From positions 59,100,711 through 59,164,710 of the forward strand of contig NC_080544.1 of assembly GCF_028640845.1 (NCBI RefSeq): DNA of 64,000 nucleotides, written 5' to 3'. Of this stretch, positions 50,060 to 61,782 are shown piece after piece. A program made the translations under genes and the position numbers. The stretch comes from Ahaetulla prasina (lineage: Eukaryota; Chordata; Lepidosauria; Squamata; Colubridae). Numbering within the stretch: the first letter of the stretch is position 1; each line of letters starts with the position of its first letter. Under the pieces are notes generated by a model. The model did no database searches. It saw only the letters and a program-made list of their open reading frames with translations, and was not told where the DNA came from.

Positions 50060-51434
50060 AAGAAGGCCCACAAGTTCTCAATAGGGTTTAGGTCAGGTAA
50101 GGAAGGGGGCCATGTTATTATTCTTTCATGTTTAAGGCCTTTACTGCAGGGGTGAAATATAAAATTTGTTACTACTGGTTCTGTGCACGTAGCATGGGAG
50201 GGAGTAATGTGACTAGGTGGGCATGGCCAACTTTTCTTTTTTACTTTTAAAAGCATTTTTTCTACAACCTTTGGCTGAAGAGGTTGTAAAAAATGCTTTT
50301 AAAAGCCTGTGATGATCAGGCAACTCAGCTGGGATCGCCAGAGGAAAAAAAGCTTTTAAAGGGTTCTGACGATCCCAGCTGAGTTGCCTGATCACCAGAA
50401 CCATTTAAAAGCTTTTTTTACAACCTCTTCGGCTGAAGAGCTTGTAGAAAACATGCTTTTAAAGGATTCTGACGATTCCAGCTGAGGCGTGCGATCATCA
50501 GAGGCTTTTTTTACTTTTAAAAGCATTTTTTGGGCCGAAGAAAAAATGCTTTTAAAAGTAAAAAAAAATAACCTCTGATGATCGTGCAGCTCAGCTGGGG
50601 CGGCTGGGATTTTTGCTACTGGTTCTCTGAACCACCCGCCGCCATCGCTACTGGATCAGGCAATCCGGTCCGAACCAGGAGCATTTCATCCCTGCTTTAC
50701 TGGCTAGCCACGCAGTGGAGTACTTTGATGCATGTGATGGAGCCTTGTCCTGCATAAAAATCATGGTCTTCTTGAAAGATGCAGAGTTTTTCCTGTACCA
50801 CTGCTTGAAGAAAGTCTTCTAAAAACTGGTAGTAGATTTAAAAATTGATTTTGAATCCATCTGCAACCCAAAAAGGTCCAACTAGCTCATCTTTCATAAT
50901 ACCAGCCCATATCAGTATCTCACCTCCACCTTGCTGGCGTCTGAGTTGAAGTGGAGCTCTGTGCCCATTACTGTTCCACCCACAGGCCCCTCCATCTGGT
51001 CCATCAAGAGTCATTCTCACCTCATCAGTCCATAAAACCTTTGAAAACTCTGTCTTCAGATATTTCTTGGCCCAGTCTTGCCATTTCAACTTATGTGTTC
51101 AGTGGTGGTTTACCTTGACCATGTCTCTGAGCACTGAACACCTTGTACTTCTGGGCACTTCAGGTAGGTTGGAGTTATGAAATATGACAGCACTGGAGGA
51201 AAATGGGTTCCTGGTAGCTTCATGTTTGATTCTTCTCAAATCTTTGGCAGTTAAGGTATGTCCTTTTTTCTCAACATGTTTCTTGCAATCCTGTTGACTA
51301 TTTGCAACAAAATGTTTGATGGTTCTGTGATCACAGCCCAATATCTTAGCAATTTCAAGAGTGCTGCATCCCTCTGAAAGACTTTTTATAATTTTTGACT
51401 TTTCAGAGTCAGTTAAATCTCTTTTTTAGCTCAT
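50060..51434 (-). pseudogene. Tc1-like transposase with DD37E spacing
   Basis: The start codon is at 51434-51432, with an in-frame TAA two codons later. Helix-turn-helix blocks follow: KSKIIKSLSEGCSTLEIAKI, DHRTIKHFV and AKDLRRIKHEATRNP. The first catalytic Asp is in VLWTDEVRMTLDG, the second in MIFMQDKAPSHAS (near 50750), and the Glu in DLNPIENLW (near 50080). Reading across the MITE and leaving out one target duplication, 37 residues separate the second Asp and the Glu, against 34 in Tc1/Sleeping Beauty types. The C-terminus after ENLWAFLI is lost. Frameshifts near 51090 and elsewhere, and the MITE, make it inactive. Confidence 0.87.
50147..50694. mobile_element. hAT-type MITE inserted in the Tc1 transposase
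   Basis: It is 548 bp with ends CAGGGGTGAAATAT and GAGCATTTCATCCCTG, and perfect 8-bp target duplications CTTTACTG (50139-50146 and 50695-50702). The interior has repeated cttttaaaagcattttt hairpin modules and tgatcatcagaggc-like spacers, shared in inverse order with the element at 26499-27007. Confidence 0.93.
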
Positions 51435-51654
51435 TTTGCCTGAGGAAAGAAGCTGCCTAATAATTATGCACACTTTGATATAGGGTGTTGATCTCCTTAG
51501 GCCATACCCTCCCTCATTACACAAATACACATCACCTGATATGCTTATATCCACTAAGCATTCAGGTTTATACAGGTTGGAGTTGGAAAATATACATACA
51601 AATGATGATATGGTCAAAATACTCACTTGCCTAATAATTGTGCACATGGTGTAC

Positions 51655-52032
51655 AGGGGGGTTGATTAAGAAAAAAGGATTGAAGAAGGAAGCTAAGAAA
51701 ATGACAAGTGCCAGTCTCCGGCAAAAAGAAGGAAGCAGGAAGGGAAGGAATTTGGGATTCTTCCTAGCCATCTCGATTTAATAGAAGTGAGATGTCCTAG
51801 AAAGGAGAAAGCTTTACAAAAGGCCAACAAAAGTAGGGATGAACCCATAGGGATAGTCACTTCTAAATGGGAAATTCACTTGGGACCATGGCAAAAGAAA
51901 GCTCCAAGATTTTATCCATGTGACTTGAGCAGAAATTCATCTATCATTTTAGGGGATTGCATTGTTTTAATTTTTGAGAAATTATGATTGATTAGAGGTT
52001 TAAAATTGGGACACGGCCAATATAATACTATA
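51655..52032. other. Unassigned sequence, possibly continuing the 48.7-kb retroelement
   Basis: A purine-rich segment with Lys-rich reading. It could be the part of the gag-like element downstream of the nested insertions, but no domain confirms this. Confidence 0.25.
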
Positions 52033-52195
52033 GAGCCAGTGTGGTCTAGTGGTTAAGTTACCAGGATAGAAAACAGGAGACCACGATTTCAAGTCCTATC
52101 AGGACTTGAAGTCAGCTGGGTGTTTGTTGGATAGGCTTGCCGCCTTGAGTTATTTGTAAAAATAAAGGCAGGATACAAAATAATAAGTAAATAAA
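52033..52195 (+). mobile_element. tRNA-derived SINE, shortened copy
   Basis: Head gagccagtgtggtctagtgg and box-B-like gatttcaagtcct match the SINE at 22482. The body is partly deleted and the tail is A-rich (aataataagtaaataaaa). Confidence 0.8.
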
Positions 52196-52478
52196 AATGA
52201 ATTTTAATTTTGAATAAAGAATAAAATTCATAATGATACTACATAAACATAAATTATTTTTATTTTATGACTTTTATTCTTGCTTCCTGAGGCCAGAAGA
52301 ACCTTCCATGAATCATTCTGTCCTGGACAGCTTTCACAGCTAGCATCTGGAGTTACCAGACACCATTTCTTATCTCTTCTCAAAACTTTTTCTTCGTTTC
52401 CACTTAACACCAGAGACATGTCTCTGGATTGTGATACTTTATACAGATCCCAACAGGAACCGATCAATGACCTACACA

Positions 52479-52829
52479 GATAGTCCTCATTTAACGATTT
52501 GTCACTTGACAGCTGTTCAAAGTTATGACAGACTTTTAAAAAAAGTTACTATCTGTTTGACAACAGGCTCACATTTATGACCTTTGCAATGTCTTGCATG
52601 CACCTGACCACAATTAGCTATGGGGTTTTTTTTCCCCAGCAAAAAAAAATAAAAATGCAAAAAACATACATTGCTGGATTTACTTAATGACTGTAGTAAC
52701 TCACTTTATGATCATCATAAAAAATAGCTGTAAAATCAAGTCAGGTCACATAATGACCCTCTTAATATCTGCAAAGACTTATAGCCACAATTGGGCCCAG
52801 AATTTTGGTTGTAAGCAAGAACTACCTGT
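52479..52829. mobile_element. TA-type MITE, diverged member of the GGTAGTCCTC family
   Basis: Left end agatagtcctcatttaacga and right end gtaagcaagaactacctgta are inverted, like those of the 58-kb copy. The interior has short phrases in common (cacaattgggcccag, gaccttt) but is mostly different or deleted, so this may be a subfamily. Confidence 0.6.
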
Positions 52830-54139
52830 ATCTGTTGCCTCAGTGATCTATCATTGAATAAATGAAGGCCAACAAAATGCATATAATATAAATGCCAAAG
52901 AAATCTTTTCAGTCACCCCTTCCTTGAATCTACATGTCCAATCAGGTCCCTTACACATAGGTTGGAATATAACCTATTATCCTTAATCAGCCAATTTGGA
53001 AAAACTTTTCTTTGGTTTACAATACCTTCTGTAGGATAACTATTGGAAGCTGTCACAGTAGTTTTAATATATAACTGTGTCACCAATTATATACACTACA
53101 TTTTAAACAATTTACAGTACTTCAGATTTTGATTCTTCACCATAAAGCCCTTTTTACGCCTTCCATTCTTTCTAAGATTTGAGTAAATCCGTGTGATAAG
53201 GATTTTTTTTATTGTGCCACTCTTAACACTTTACAAGGAAAGTTCCTTGGTTTAGAACTGAATGTCCTTTGATATTAGGTAAAACATTTGTATCTGTCCA
53301 GACCTTTTAGATTTCTTGGGATATTTTTTTTAGATTTGAATTTATGGTGCTTCTAGTTCTAAACATTCTCATGGATGGCTTTGTCTGGGTTTACTTTTGT
53401 AGTATTTTTACTATGCCACAGTTAATGTTTGCAATAGTTGCACAAAACCCCCATGTTAAAGATACATGATTTCTCAGTTGGACTTCCACCACTCAAAATG
53501 TAACAGGAGTGTTTAGCATTCATGTACAAAAGTAGTAATGTTTTCATGTTTTTAATTTATTCTTCTTTCTACTGCATTGGCAGTAATCTCTAGGAAAAAC
53601 TGAGAAATAGGTTAGCAAAGAGATACCTTTCAAGTGGGTGAGGAGAGAATGGAAAATAATAGTTATTTGTAAAAGAACCTGATTAAAGGACACACAAACT
53701 AAACAAAGTTCTCCCAAATTGTGCATAATAGACACCTTCCATGGAGAGAAGAGCCTGTCTTCCATAAGAATAAAGATGGAGAGAGTGCAATTAATGAGTT
53801 CTTCTCAATCCCCCTCTTTGCATGTGGCTGCACTTATGTTATAGAATGTTTGAAACAAGAATAATTCTGCTCCCAGTTACAGCATTTCTAGCATTAACCT
53901 GGATTGGTAGTTCAGGAGAGCAGTTTAGACTTCACAGATGAGTAATTGAGTCTCTGACCATGGAACCCTGGGTGAAAGAAATGTCTGGGCAGAAAGCTAT
54001 CCACATTGCTCAACTTTGTCCATGGTTTCTGGGACCAAACAATTCATGGATATGTATGCTCACCTGAATTATGCATACTAAGAAGAGATGTGGGATGGCT
54101 TTTCATACCATGATATAAAGATGAGTTTAGTGTTTTGGA
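52830..54139. other. Intergenic AT-rich DNA, nothing assigned
   Basis: No recognisable feature. Confidence 0.5.
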
Positions 54140-54445
54140 TTGAATAGCAAAAAGATGCTTCAGAGCATGCAGGGGTGCAGAGGCTGTCATCACGCCTTAA
54201 TGATTAAGGGCCTAGAGACAAAAACCTATGAAGAATGGTTGCAGGAATTGAGTATGGCCAGTCTAGAGAAAAGAAGGACCAGGGGTGGCATGATAGCAGA
54301 ATTCCTTATGGGTTTGGGTTTGGGTTGGGTTACCACAAAGAAGAGGGAGGTCAACTTATTTTCCAGAGCACCAGAAAGCAAGACAAATGGATGGAAACAT
54401 GTGGAACAGTGGAACAAGCTGCTTTCAGAAGTTGTAAGTGGTTTA
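54140..54445 (+). mobile_element. CR1 LINE C-terminal ORF2 fragment (left part of split copy)
   Basis: It encodes blocks matching the CR1 at 43.6-43.9 kb, with GLETKTYEEWLQEL, SLEKRRTRGGMIAEF and an EQWNKLLSEVVS end, in shifted frames. It is cut at 54445 by the solo LTR and continues at 55073. Confidence 0.87.
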
Positions 54446-55072
54446 TGTTGTGACCCAGACTCGAGCAGGTAGCAGCAAACGCAGTCCTTAATGAAAATAA
54501 ACTTTATTCAAGCAGCTGGGAATTGACTCATTCCCAGCGTTGTGAAACTCTAAAGAAAGCAAAGGCTTCTCACACAAAACAGTCTGTCATTATTTCCAAC
54601 CTGGTCCAATTTGGATAATTGCCAAAGTCCTTTGCAGATAAGCGTCTGGAGCAGAGAATGGAGAGCTGCCAAGGTCTTCTCAGAGAAACATCCGGAGCAG
54701 AGAATGGGACGAGTGCAGCTCCAACGTTGTTTTCCGGCAAACTGAGACACCGATGCTGGTCTCCTTTTAAACCTTATGGGAGGGGCCAATTATATCTTGG
54801 CCCTACCCCCGAGGTGACCTCTCTGCTTGAGCTGCTCCTGCCTCTTGGCAGCTCTTCTCATTTGGGCATTAGGGACAGGCTCTGCCAGCTTCTCCTCCTC
54901 CTCGCTACTCTCGGCCTCTGGAGGCTCTGGAGTCTGCACCTCACTCTCACTACTCTCAGGACCTGGAGGCTCTGGAGTCCACACCCCATTTCTCAATGGC
55001 CCTGGCCTCGCCTCCACCTCATCACTGTCCAATTCCACCACCAGCACTGTAGGCTGCTGATGGACCACAACA
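54446..55072 (-). mobile_element. Solo LTR inserted in CR1, with 5-bp target duplication
   Basis: It is 627 bp, starting TGTTGTG and ending CACAACA, perfect 7-bp inverted ends with the TG...CA rule. It is flanked by GTTTA at 54441-54445 and 55073-55077. Read on the minus strand there is a TATA-like aaggtttaaaagg and, near the end, gaataaagttt as polyadenylation signal, so U3-R-U5 runs minus. There is no internal coding part, which is the footprint of recombination between two LTRs. Confidence 0.94.
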
Positions 55073-55197
55073 GTTTATCACTGGAACTTTTAAAGAAAAG
55101 ACTAGACAGTCACCTATCTGAAATGGTATAGGGTCTCTTGCTTGAGCAGGAGGTTGGACTAGAGGACCTCCAAGGTTCCTTTCAGTTCTATTCTGAT
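55073..55197 (+). mobile_element. CR1 3' end (right part of split copy)
   Basis: It continues the split CR1: aaaagactagacagtcacc, tctgaaatggtatag (ORF2 stop), ggttggactagaggacctcc and cagttctattctgattga. The joined order matches the CR1 at 43.9 kb. Confidence 0.88.
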
Positions 55198-57996
55198 TGA
55201 AGCAATGGCTCCCCCTAAGAGCTGCAGCAGGTGCTGTGTTTGTGTGCCAGTGGGCTCTGAAAGCATGATTTGGATTTTGAAGCTGAGGCCCAGCAAAGCC
55301 CCAGATACAGACCTGCATTTCTTTGCACAAAAAACTGTTTCCCCCCTCTTTAGACAGTGAAGTGTGGTAAAAATATTGGTACAACACTATGCTAATCCTA
55401 TTGCAGAACAAAAAAATCCCACACCATGCAACTGAAATCAATTATCTCTTTAAAGGAAAGAAAATGTGTTTAACGCCTTCAAATCCATTTTAATTGATTA
55501 CTGTTGCTTCATCCTATGGCAGAGCTAATGACATGGTTACATTTGCCGTAGGCAGAGTCCCTCAAGAGCCTTGCCCTGCCTGCCCCTCCCTTGCATGGAG
55601 ATCCATCTGACACTTTATACACAGAGATCTAAACAACCAAAAAGGGGGGGGGGAGAAGAGAGGATTACTTGGATGGAGGAGCTCGCTCAGCCACCAACAG
55701 ACAAAGAGGCACTTTTGGGTTCGCTTTGTTTGAATCTGGCCTTCATCTCGGTTTCTACGGCAACCAGGAAGTTCACCTCCTGGCCCGGATGTCACAAAGG
55801 ATGCAGCCGGGGAGTTGGGGAGGGGAAGTGGCAAAAGAGAGAAATTGTTCAGCCTACAGCTGACGGATTCATAGCTGGGGGCTCAATTGTCATGAGCTTC
55901 TATAGTGGAAGACTTGGCTGGGTTTTTTAGAAATCTCTCCTCAGACCCAAATTTCTCCCACAACATTAAATTCCATGAAGAATTTCAACCCAACTGTCAC
56001 CAACTGTCCTTTCCTGTAGACTTTCCCCAAAAGCGGACTAATCTGAACTTGCTATTTTCTGTGTGTGTTACGGAGAACAAACAAGCTTTTGTCCTGCAGA
56101 GATCCTCTGGCTTTGTCAGCTCTTTCTAAAGCAAAGGCTGTCCCTTTAATAAGCATCTTCACAGAGACTTTAGGAAGGAAGTTCTCCACATACTCCTAGT
56201 AGAGCCAGGCTTCATTGTATCAGCCTGCAGCCACATGTCCAGCACGGAGGGAAGGAAGAGCAGGATGCAACATGAAAGAATCAGGAAAGTCAATAATACA
56301 AAACACCAATATACCAAACCAACACTCTTCATAAATTTAATCCAAATTCTGCATCGTGAGAACATTATATATTTACATTTGGAACAAATTACACAGACAG
56401 TACTAATGTGCTTTGTTTGCATTACAATGTGGAAGCCAGTTCCATTGGCTGAATTCAAGTTTTGCTCTTTGAATACATACTCTGGTAGTGATTGGGCTGA
56501 TCAAGAAAGCAATGGGAATGAAACTTAATAACAGCATGGTTCCTCTAAGATAAAAGTTAAGTGACAAAGGCTAGAAGAGGCGGAGGGAAACATAACCAGA
56601 ATATGAAAATGAATCTATATTACTAAGAACTATGCATAATTGTCCTTTGGAACTTCTACTTTAAAGAGTGTTATTCAAATACTTTCAAAATACCTAATTC
56701 AATCATTACTAATAGGAATATTACTGCTATTGTTCCTAATAATAAAAAAATGTCAATGAGAATTAAGCTGTGAAAAAGCCATGTTTGGGCTTTCATATGC
56801 ATGCATAATACCCACAGTTCTGTCTGCAAATGAATTGATTTCTGCACGTGGTATTCAGACTTTTGCTAGAGTTTGACCATGTTACTGAATTCATGCTCAT
56901 ACATGTGGTATCCAGATGTTCAACAGCAGAATAAGCTACAGTGTAAAAAAAAAATTCTGCTTTGCCCAAAAGGCAACCACATCAACACTTCTATAATTAC
57001 TGAAGAGTTATTTTTGTTTTGAGAACTGATGTAAAGTTCTGGAGTCAGGAAGTCCCTAGTTAAAAATTCACCACTATGCATTCACTAGTAGAGTGATCCT
57101 ATGCTTGACTTACATTTGCAGGATAGAGATACAATAACACTCATTACAGGATGGCAAACTGACAGGAAACCAAAATCTTGCATTGCCGCACCATACTGAT
57201 TTACAGTATGTGCTGAAGTTATGCTGCTAATGCAAGGAAACAAAACTGGTAGAATATAAGTGATGGGGGGAAAGTCTTGAGCTTCAATGGAACCCAAACC
57301 TCAGAAATAAGACTTTAAAATGAAATCCAGTTTCATTAACAAGAAAAATACTATTGATAACATACTTCCAACAGACTTAATGGAGAATGGCTGAGATTGT
57401 CATTCTCAAGAGACTTGGTTAATTTGGAGAAACAGTTGCACTATCAGTATATAAATCTCAAGCATGAGAACTCAAATTTGAAATTTCTGATTCATATACA
57501 CAAATAGAAACTTTTATGGTTGTGAATTTTGATGAAAGAGAACCCTTACCACAATCAATACAATAAAATAGGAAAAATAGATCATGAACCTTTAAAACTC
57601 TACATATATTTTGTTTTAAAAATCCAGATAAATGCTCCAACCCCATTCATCTGGGCACGTACATTGCAATACCTATAATAAGAGGGGCAAACCCTACCTG
57701 AGAATTTCAAAATACGCTCCTGAACATGCTGTCTTTCCAGATGCCAGTTGATCTGTGCAGTGTGCAAATTCTCCCCCCTTACAGATAGGAGAAACTGATT
57801 TTTTTTCTCCAGTTTAATATCTAGAAATTCTGTTCACATTGAGAATGTAGGAAAATACGTTGTAAAGAAAGTTTATGGATCAAAAAATATCCAGATATGA
57901 TTAAACATATACTGTGTATTGTTTAAACTCAGTGGCTGGATTCATATTAAGGCACATAATGATGTGCTTAGTGCATTCCTTAAGATATAGACTACA
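55198..57996. other. Intergenic DNA with a GC-rich patch at 55.56-55.86 kb
   Basis: The patch has higher GC than its flanks and an RFX-like half-palindrome (gtttctacggcaacc, about 55750-55764). No ORF there shows a domain. The rest, including a purine run at 55645-55660, is unassigned. Confidence 0.35.
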
Positions 57997-57997
57997 T

Positions 57998-58380
57998 AGG
58001 TAGTCCTCAATTTAGAACCACAATTGAGCCCAAACTTTATGTCTTTAAGTGAGAAATTTGTTAAGTGAATTTTTTCCCATTTTACAACTTTTCTTGCCAC
58101 ATTTGTTACGTGAATCACTGAAGTTGTTAAATTAATAACACAGCTGTTAAGTGAATCTGGCTTCCCCATTGTCAGAAGGTTACAAAAGGTGATCACATGA
58201 GCCGGGGACATTGCAACGGTCATCAATATGAACCAGTTGTCAAGCATCCAAATGTAAATCATGTGACCATGAAATGCTGCCACGGTCATAAATGTGAGAA
58301 ATGGTCATAAGTCACTTTTTTCAGTGCCATTGTAACTTCGAATGGTCACTAAATGAACTGCTGTAAGTCGAGGACTACCT
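57998..58380. mobile_element. TA-flanked MITE, best copy of the GGTAGTCCTC family
   Basis: Terminal inverted repeats GGTAGTCCTC and GAGGACTACC lie between TA dinucleotides (57997-57998 and 58380-58381), the target duplication of the Tc1/mariner superfamily. The interior repeats the words gttaagtgaat and tcataagt. It has no ORF of its own and would need a transposase in trans. Confidence 0.85.
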
Positions 58381-58481
58381 ATAGCTTATAAGCCAATGCT
58401 TATAGTTTAGCAAGTTGTGTTAATACAGCCAGTATATAATGTATCACATTTTGGTATAAATACAGTTCTATTTGTTGCTCC

Positions 58482-59118
58482 TATTTGTCAGCCCAAGGAG
58501 CTGCTGATCCAATTCTACAGAGGAATTATTGAGTCTGTCATTTGCACCTCTATAACTGTCTGGTTCGGTTCTGCAACCCAACAAGAAAAACACAGACTTC
58601 AGAGGATAATTAGAACTGCAGAAAAAATAATTGCTACCAACTTGCCTTCCATTGAGGACCTGTATACTGCACGAATCAAGAAGAGGGCCGTGAAAATATT
58701 TGCAGATCCCTCGCATCCTGGACATAAACTGTTTCAACTCCTACCCTCAAAACGACGCTATAGAGCACTGCACACCAGAACAACTAGACACAAGAACAGT
58801 TTTTTCCCGAAGGCCATCACTCTGCTAAACAAATAATTCCCTCAACACTGTCAGACTATTTACTGAATCTGCACTACTATTAATCGTTTCATAGTTCCCA
58901 TCACCAATCTCTTTCCACTTATGACTGTATGACTATAACTTGTTGCTGGCAATCCTTATGATTTATATTGATATATTGATCATCAATTGTGTTGTAAATG
59001 TTGTACCTTGATGAACGTATCTTTTCTTTTATGTACACTGAGAGCATATGCACCAAGACAAATTCCTTGTGTGTCCAATCACACTTGGCCAATAAAATTC
59101 TATTCTATTCTATTCTAT
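58482..59118 (+). mobile_element. CR1 LINE 3' fragment with ATTCT tail
   Basis: The ORF2 end 58482-58836 encodes KELLIQFYRGIIESVICTSI, VWFGSATQQEKHRLQRII and the same HPGHKLFQLLPSKRRYRALH stretch as the 49.6-kb copy. A stop, 3'UTR, AATAAA near 59092 and about four ATTCT units (to 59118) follow. It extends about 140 bp further 5' than the 49.6-kb copy and has a much shorter tail array. Confidence 0.92.
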
Positions 59119-59470
59119 ATATAGTATTCTCTCCTATAAATAAAACCTAGGAGGCAGACTGAAAAATTCTACAATAATCTACATTGGATAGGTGGGAATG
59201 ACTGAGATAACCCTATTAAGTTCAACAGGTGAATATCCATTTGTATACTTCGGAAGAAATCAAAATGTAAACTAATGGAAATGATGAGGATGTAGACTGA
59301 GTTACACTGATTAAGTACCCATAGTAACACTCTTAAGTATTCTCCAAGTGGTAGTAAGTACTTAGTCCCTGGACCTCTTGCAGCTGCTGCTTATAACTCA
59401 TTAACCCCTCCAGGTCCCACAATTAAAATGTGCAGCCCTAAGATGTTCCCCACCTCCAGCCCATGCAAAC

Positions 59471-59631
59471 CAGTGGTGGGTTGCTCCCGGTTCTGTCCGG
59501 TTCTATAGAACCAGTAGTAAAACCGGTGGGAGGCTCCGCCCACCTGCCACAATGTCATCATGGGTCATCTGTGCATGCTCCGCGTGCTCCTGCTGTGAAC
59601 CAGTAGTAAAGGTAAGTAGAGCCCACCCCTG
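59471..59631. mobile_element. hAT-type MITE, 161 bp
   Basis: Ends CAGTGGTGGGTTGC and AGAGCCCACCCCTG, with perfect 8-bp target duplications ATGCAAAC (59463-59470 and 59632-59639). The core has ctcccggttctgtccggttc and gaaccagtagtaaa, repeated in both halves. Confidence 0.9.
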
Positions 59632-59639
59632 ATGCAAAC

Positions 59640-61774
59640 CATGTGAGCCTGGAAACAAAAGCAGCAGTGAATAGTAAGTTTCCCCATTCAGTTACTGCTG
59701 TTGATTTTCCCTGGACTTCTCTAACTTTCTAGAATGCAAAGCTGACAGATTTTATTACTGAAGCTAATTGGGCCTGTGGGCAGGAAGGCCAGTTGGAGCT
59801 CATTTTTAAAACTTAAAATTACTCATTTTTAAATATTAAGATACTCAAATTGTATCTAATAATTTTGAGAATGTCTTGCTAAATATTAAAGTGAAACTTT
59901 AAAAAAAATGTTATGATTAAGAATGTCAATATCTGAAAGTGGCTTCTCTGAGAGAACTGGAAACCTTGAATGTATATATTTGTCTTCTTTGCAAGGTTAA
60001 AGAAGGGGTGTTCCCAAAAGAAATGTTGGCTGGAATTACTCTCTAGTAAACCGTACTAAGACACGATTTAATCAATGCTTATTAAATAAACTTTTAAAGA
60101 TGATGGCTTGCTAAGAAGATAGCAAGTTTTACAGTGGGAAAAAAAAGACTTCATTTTTTTTTTCTATAGCTCCAGAAGATATTTTTGGTTGTTAATTGCC
60201 AAAAAAAATATTCAGAAAAGGAAATTTTCTTCTAGGGCTGTTTCTTTGGGGTAAAGCCACAGGATTATTAAACTTCAGAAGATTTTATATTTTTTGCCAT
60301 GGTTTTGGTTTTGCTGGTGGGAAAGGATAGCATCTCATTTAGCTTCTGGCTCCCACATTTTGGACAGCATCAGCCTTCTCCAACCTCACAGTCTTCAGAT
60401 ATATAAGCCCAGCAATTGCCACAATTCTCCATCAGCTAGGAAGCCCTAGGCAACCGTCCTGTACCAGTGGTGGTAAGCTGAATCCTTCTGCTGCATTCAA
60501 GACTGATTTCAGAAAGTATTGAGATGAGAAACTTTAAGGACCACGGGAAAATATTCATGTAAGGAACCTAATGACATTTTAGCAGGGCAGAACATAGATT
60601 AGCCTATCTGAAATCCACAATTTACATTATAAAGTGCAGCTTAGCAAATTAAATATAGAAAGAAATAGTAAATAAACTACCAATGATGTCCGATTTTATT
60701 ACATAACCTAGGGTAAAATTTCTGACTAAACATGTAGATGTTTGTGTTCCAAGCATGTAATCCTATGCACCCTTGTTAGGAAATAAGTTCCACTGACATC
60801 ATGGGGAATAAATAACCAAGAAACTAGACGTTACTGAAATATCTGCAGATCACATGGTCTACAAAAGATCTACAAATCTTGCTATATTTAAACCATTGGT
60901 ACAGGAAATCTTTTGAATTTCCAACTCAGTAGAGCAAATCATAGAATTATATCATAAGAAATTATTTTTACAAGAAAAGCAAGTAGCTTTATGTAAAATA
61001 TATATATATAAAACAGGAAAACAGATAGTTGCTAATTAATATTCCTGCATATTTTTTCTTAGTTGATGAGGCATCTTGAAAAGCTCCCTTAAATAGGTTT
61101 CCATATTCATAAGGTTCTGTGCATATAAATTGATGACATCTAAATATACTTCTTGCAATTAAAACTCTCTGCTTAATTTTTTTTAATAAACCATGCACAT
61201 TTCCCTGTATTCTCTGTATCTTGAGAATTTTCCTAAAAATATAATTTGCTAGGAATCAAGGGCCTTTTTGTGGTCCTTGCATCTTTCTGAATTTTTGAAT
61301 AAGAGTGACATGTGGCTTTTTGAGATGTTCTTACTATGACCAGTAATGAGGGAAGATGTCATTTATAATCCAGTAATATCCAGTGAATGATATTTTTTCA
61401 TTACTATCCTCAGTAAAGGGGAACACCTGGCTAAACCTGTCTGGATATAGAAGTTGAGGAGGTAGGTTCTGATTGGTACTTAAATGAGAGATTACTAGGG
61501 AACATTAGGAATTCAGTCACTCATTCAGTTTAGAGCCCACCTAACTCTATAAGACTGAGAAATTGGAAAATGTTCCCAAAGAAGGCAGAAATAAACCATT
61601 TCTGTACCGTTCCCAAGAAAGCTGCCACAGATGCATCTGTTACCCAGAGTTAAGTTTGTCTTGAAGGTGATTTTATGTTTATTTTAAAAGTGCACCTATT
61701 GCCTCTGCTGCAGCTACATAATCATGGGACCCACTCAAAATGAAAAGGAGGAAGTAAAAACATAATTGCTTTGA
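59640..61774. other. Intergenic AT-rich DNA, nothing assigned
   Basis: No coding or repeat structure recognised. Confidence 0.5.
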
Positions 61775-61782
61775 GTATGAAG

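Larger units (their letters stand above)
50060..51654 (-). mobile_element. Tc1/mariner-type transposon, truncated and interrupted
   Basis: The right end carries subterminal direct repeats gcctaataattatgcaca (about 51451) and gcctaataattgtgcaca (about 51629), as in Tc1-like IR/DR ends, and stops at a TA near 51652. A transposase gene runs leftward. The left end is missing: similarity stops at 50060 against the (TTCTA)n tail of the neighbouring CR1. A hAT MITE (50147-50694) splits the transposase. Confidence 0.85.

Noticed and set aside
54619..55131. A 170-residue Leu-rich plus-strand ORF and a Glu/Pro-rich minus ORF
   Set aside because: Both fall inside the solo LTR; no domain and no splice context.
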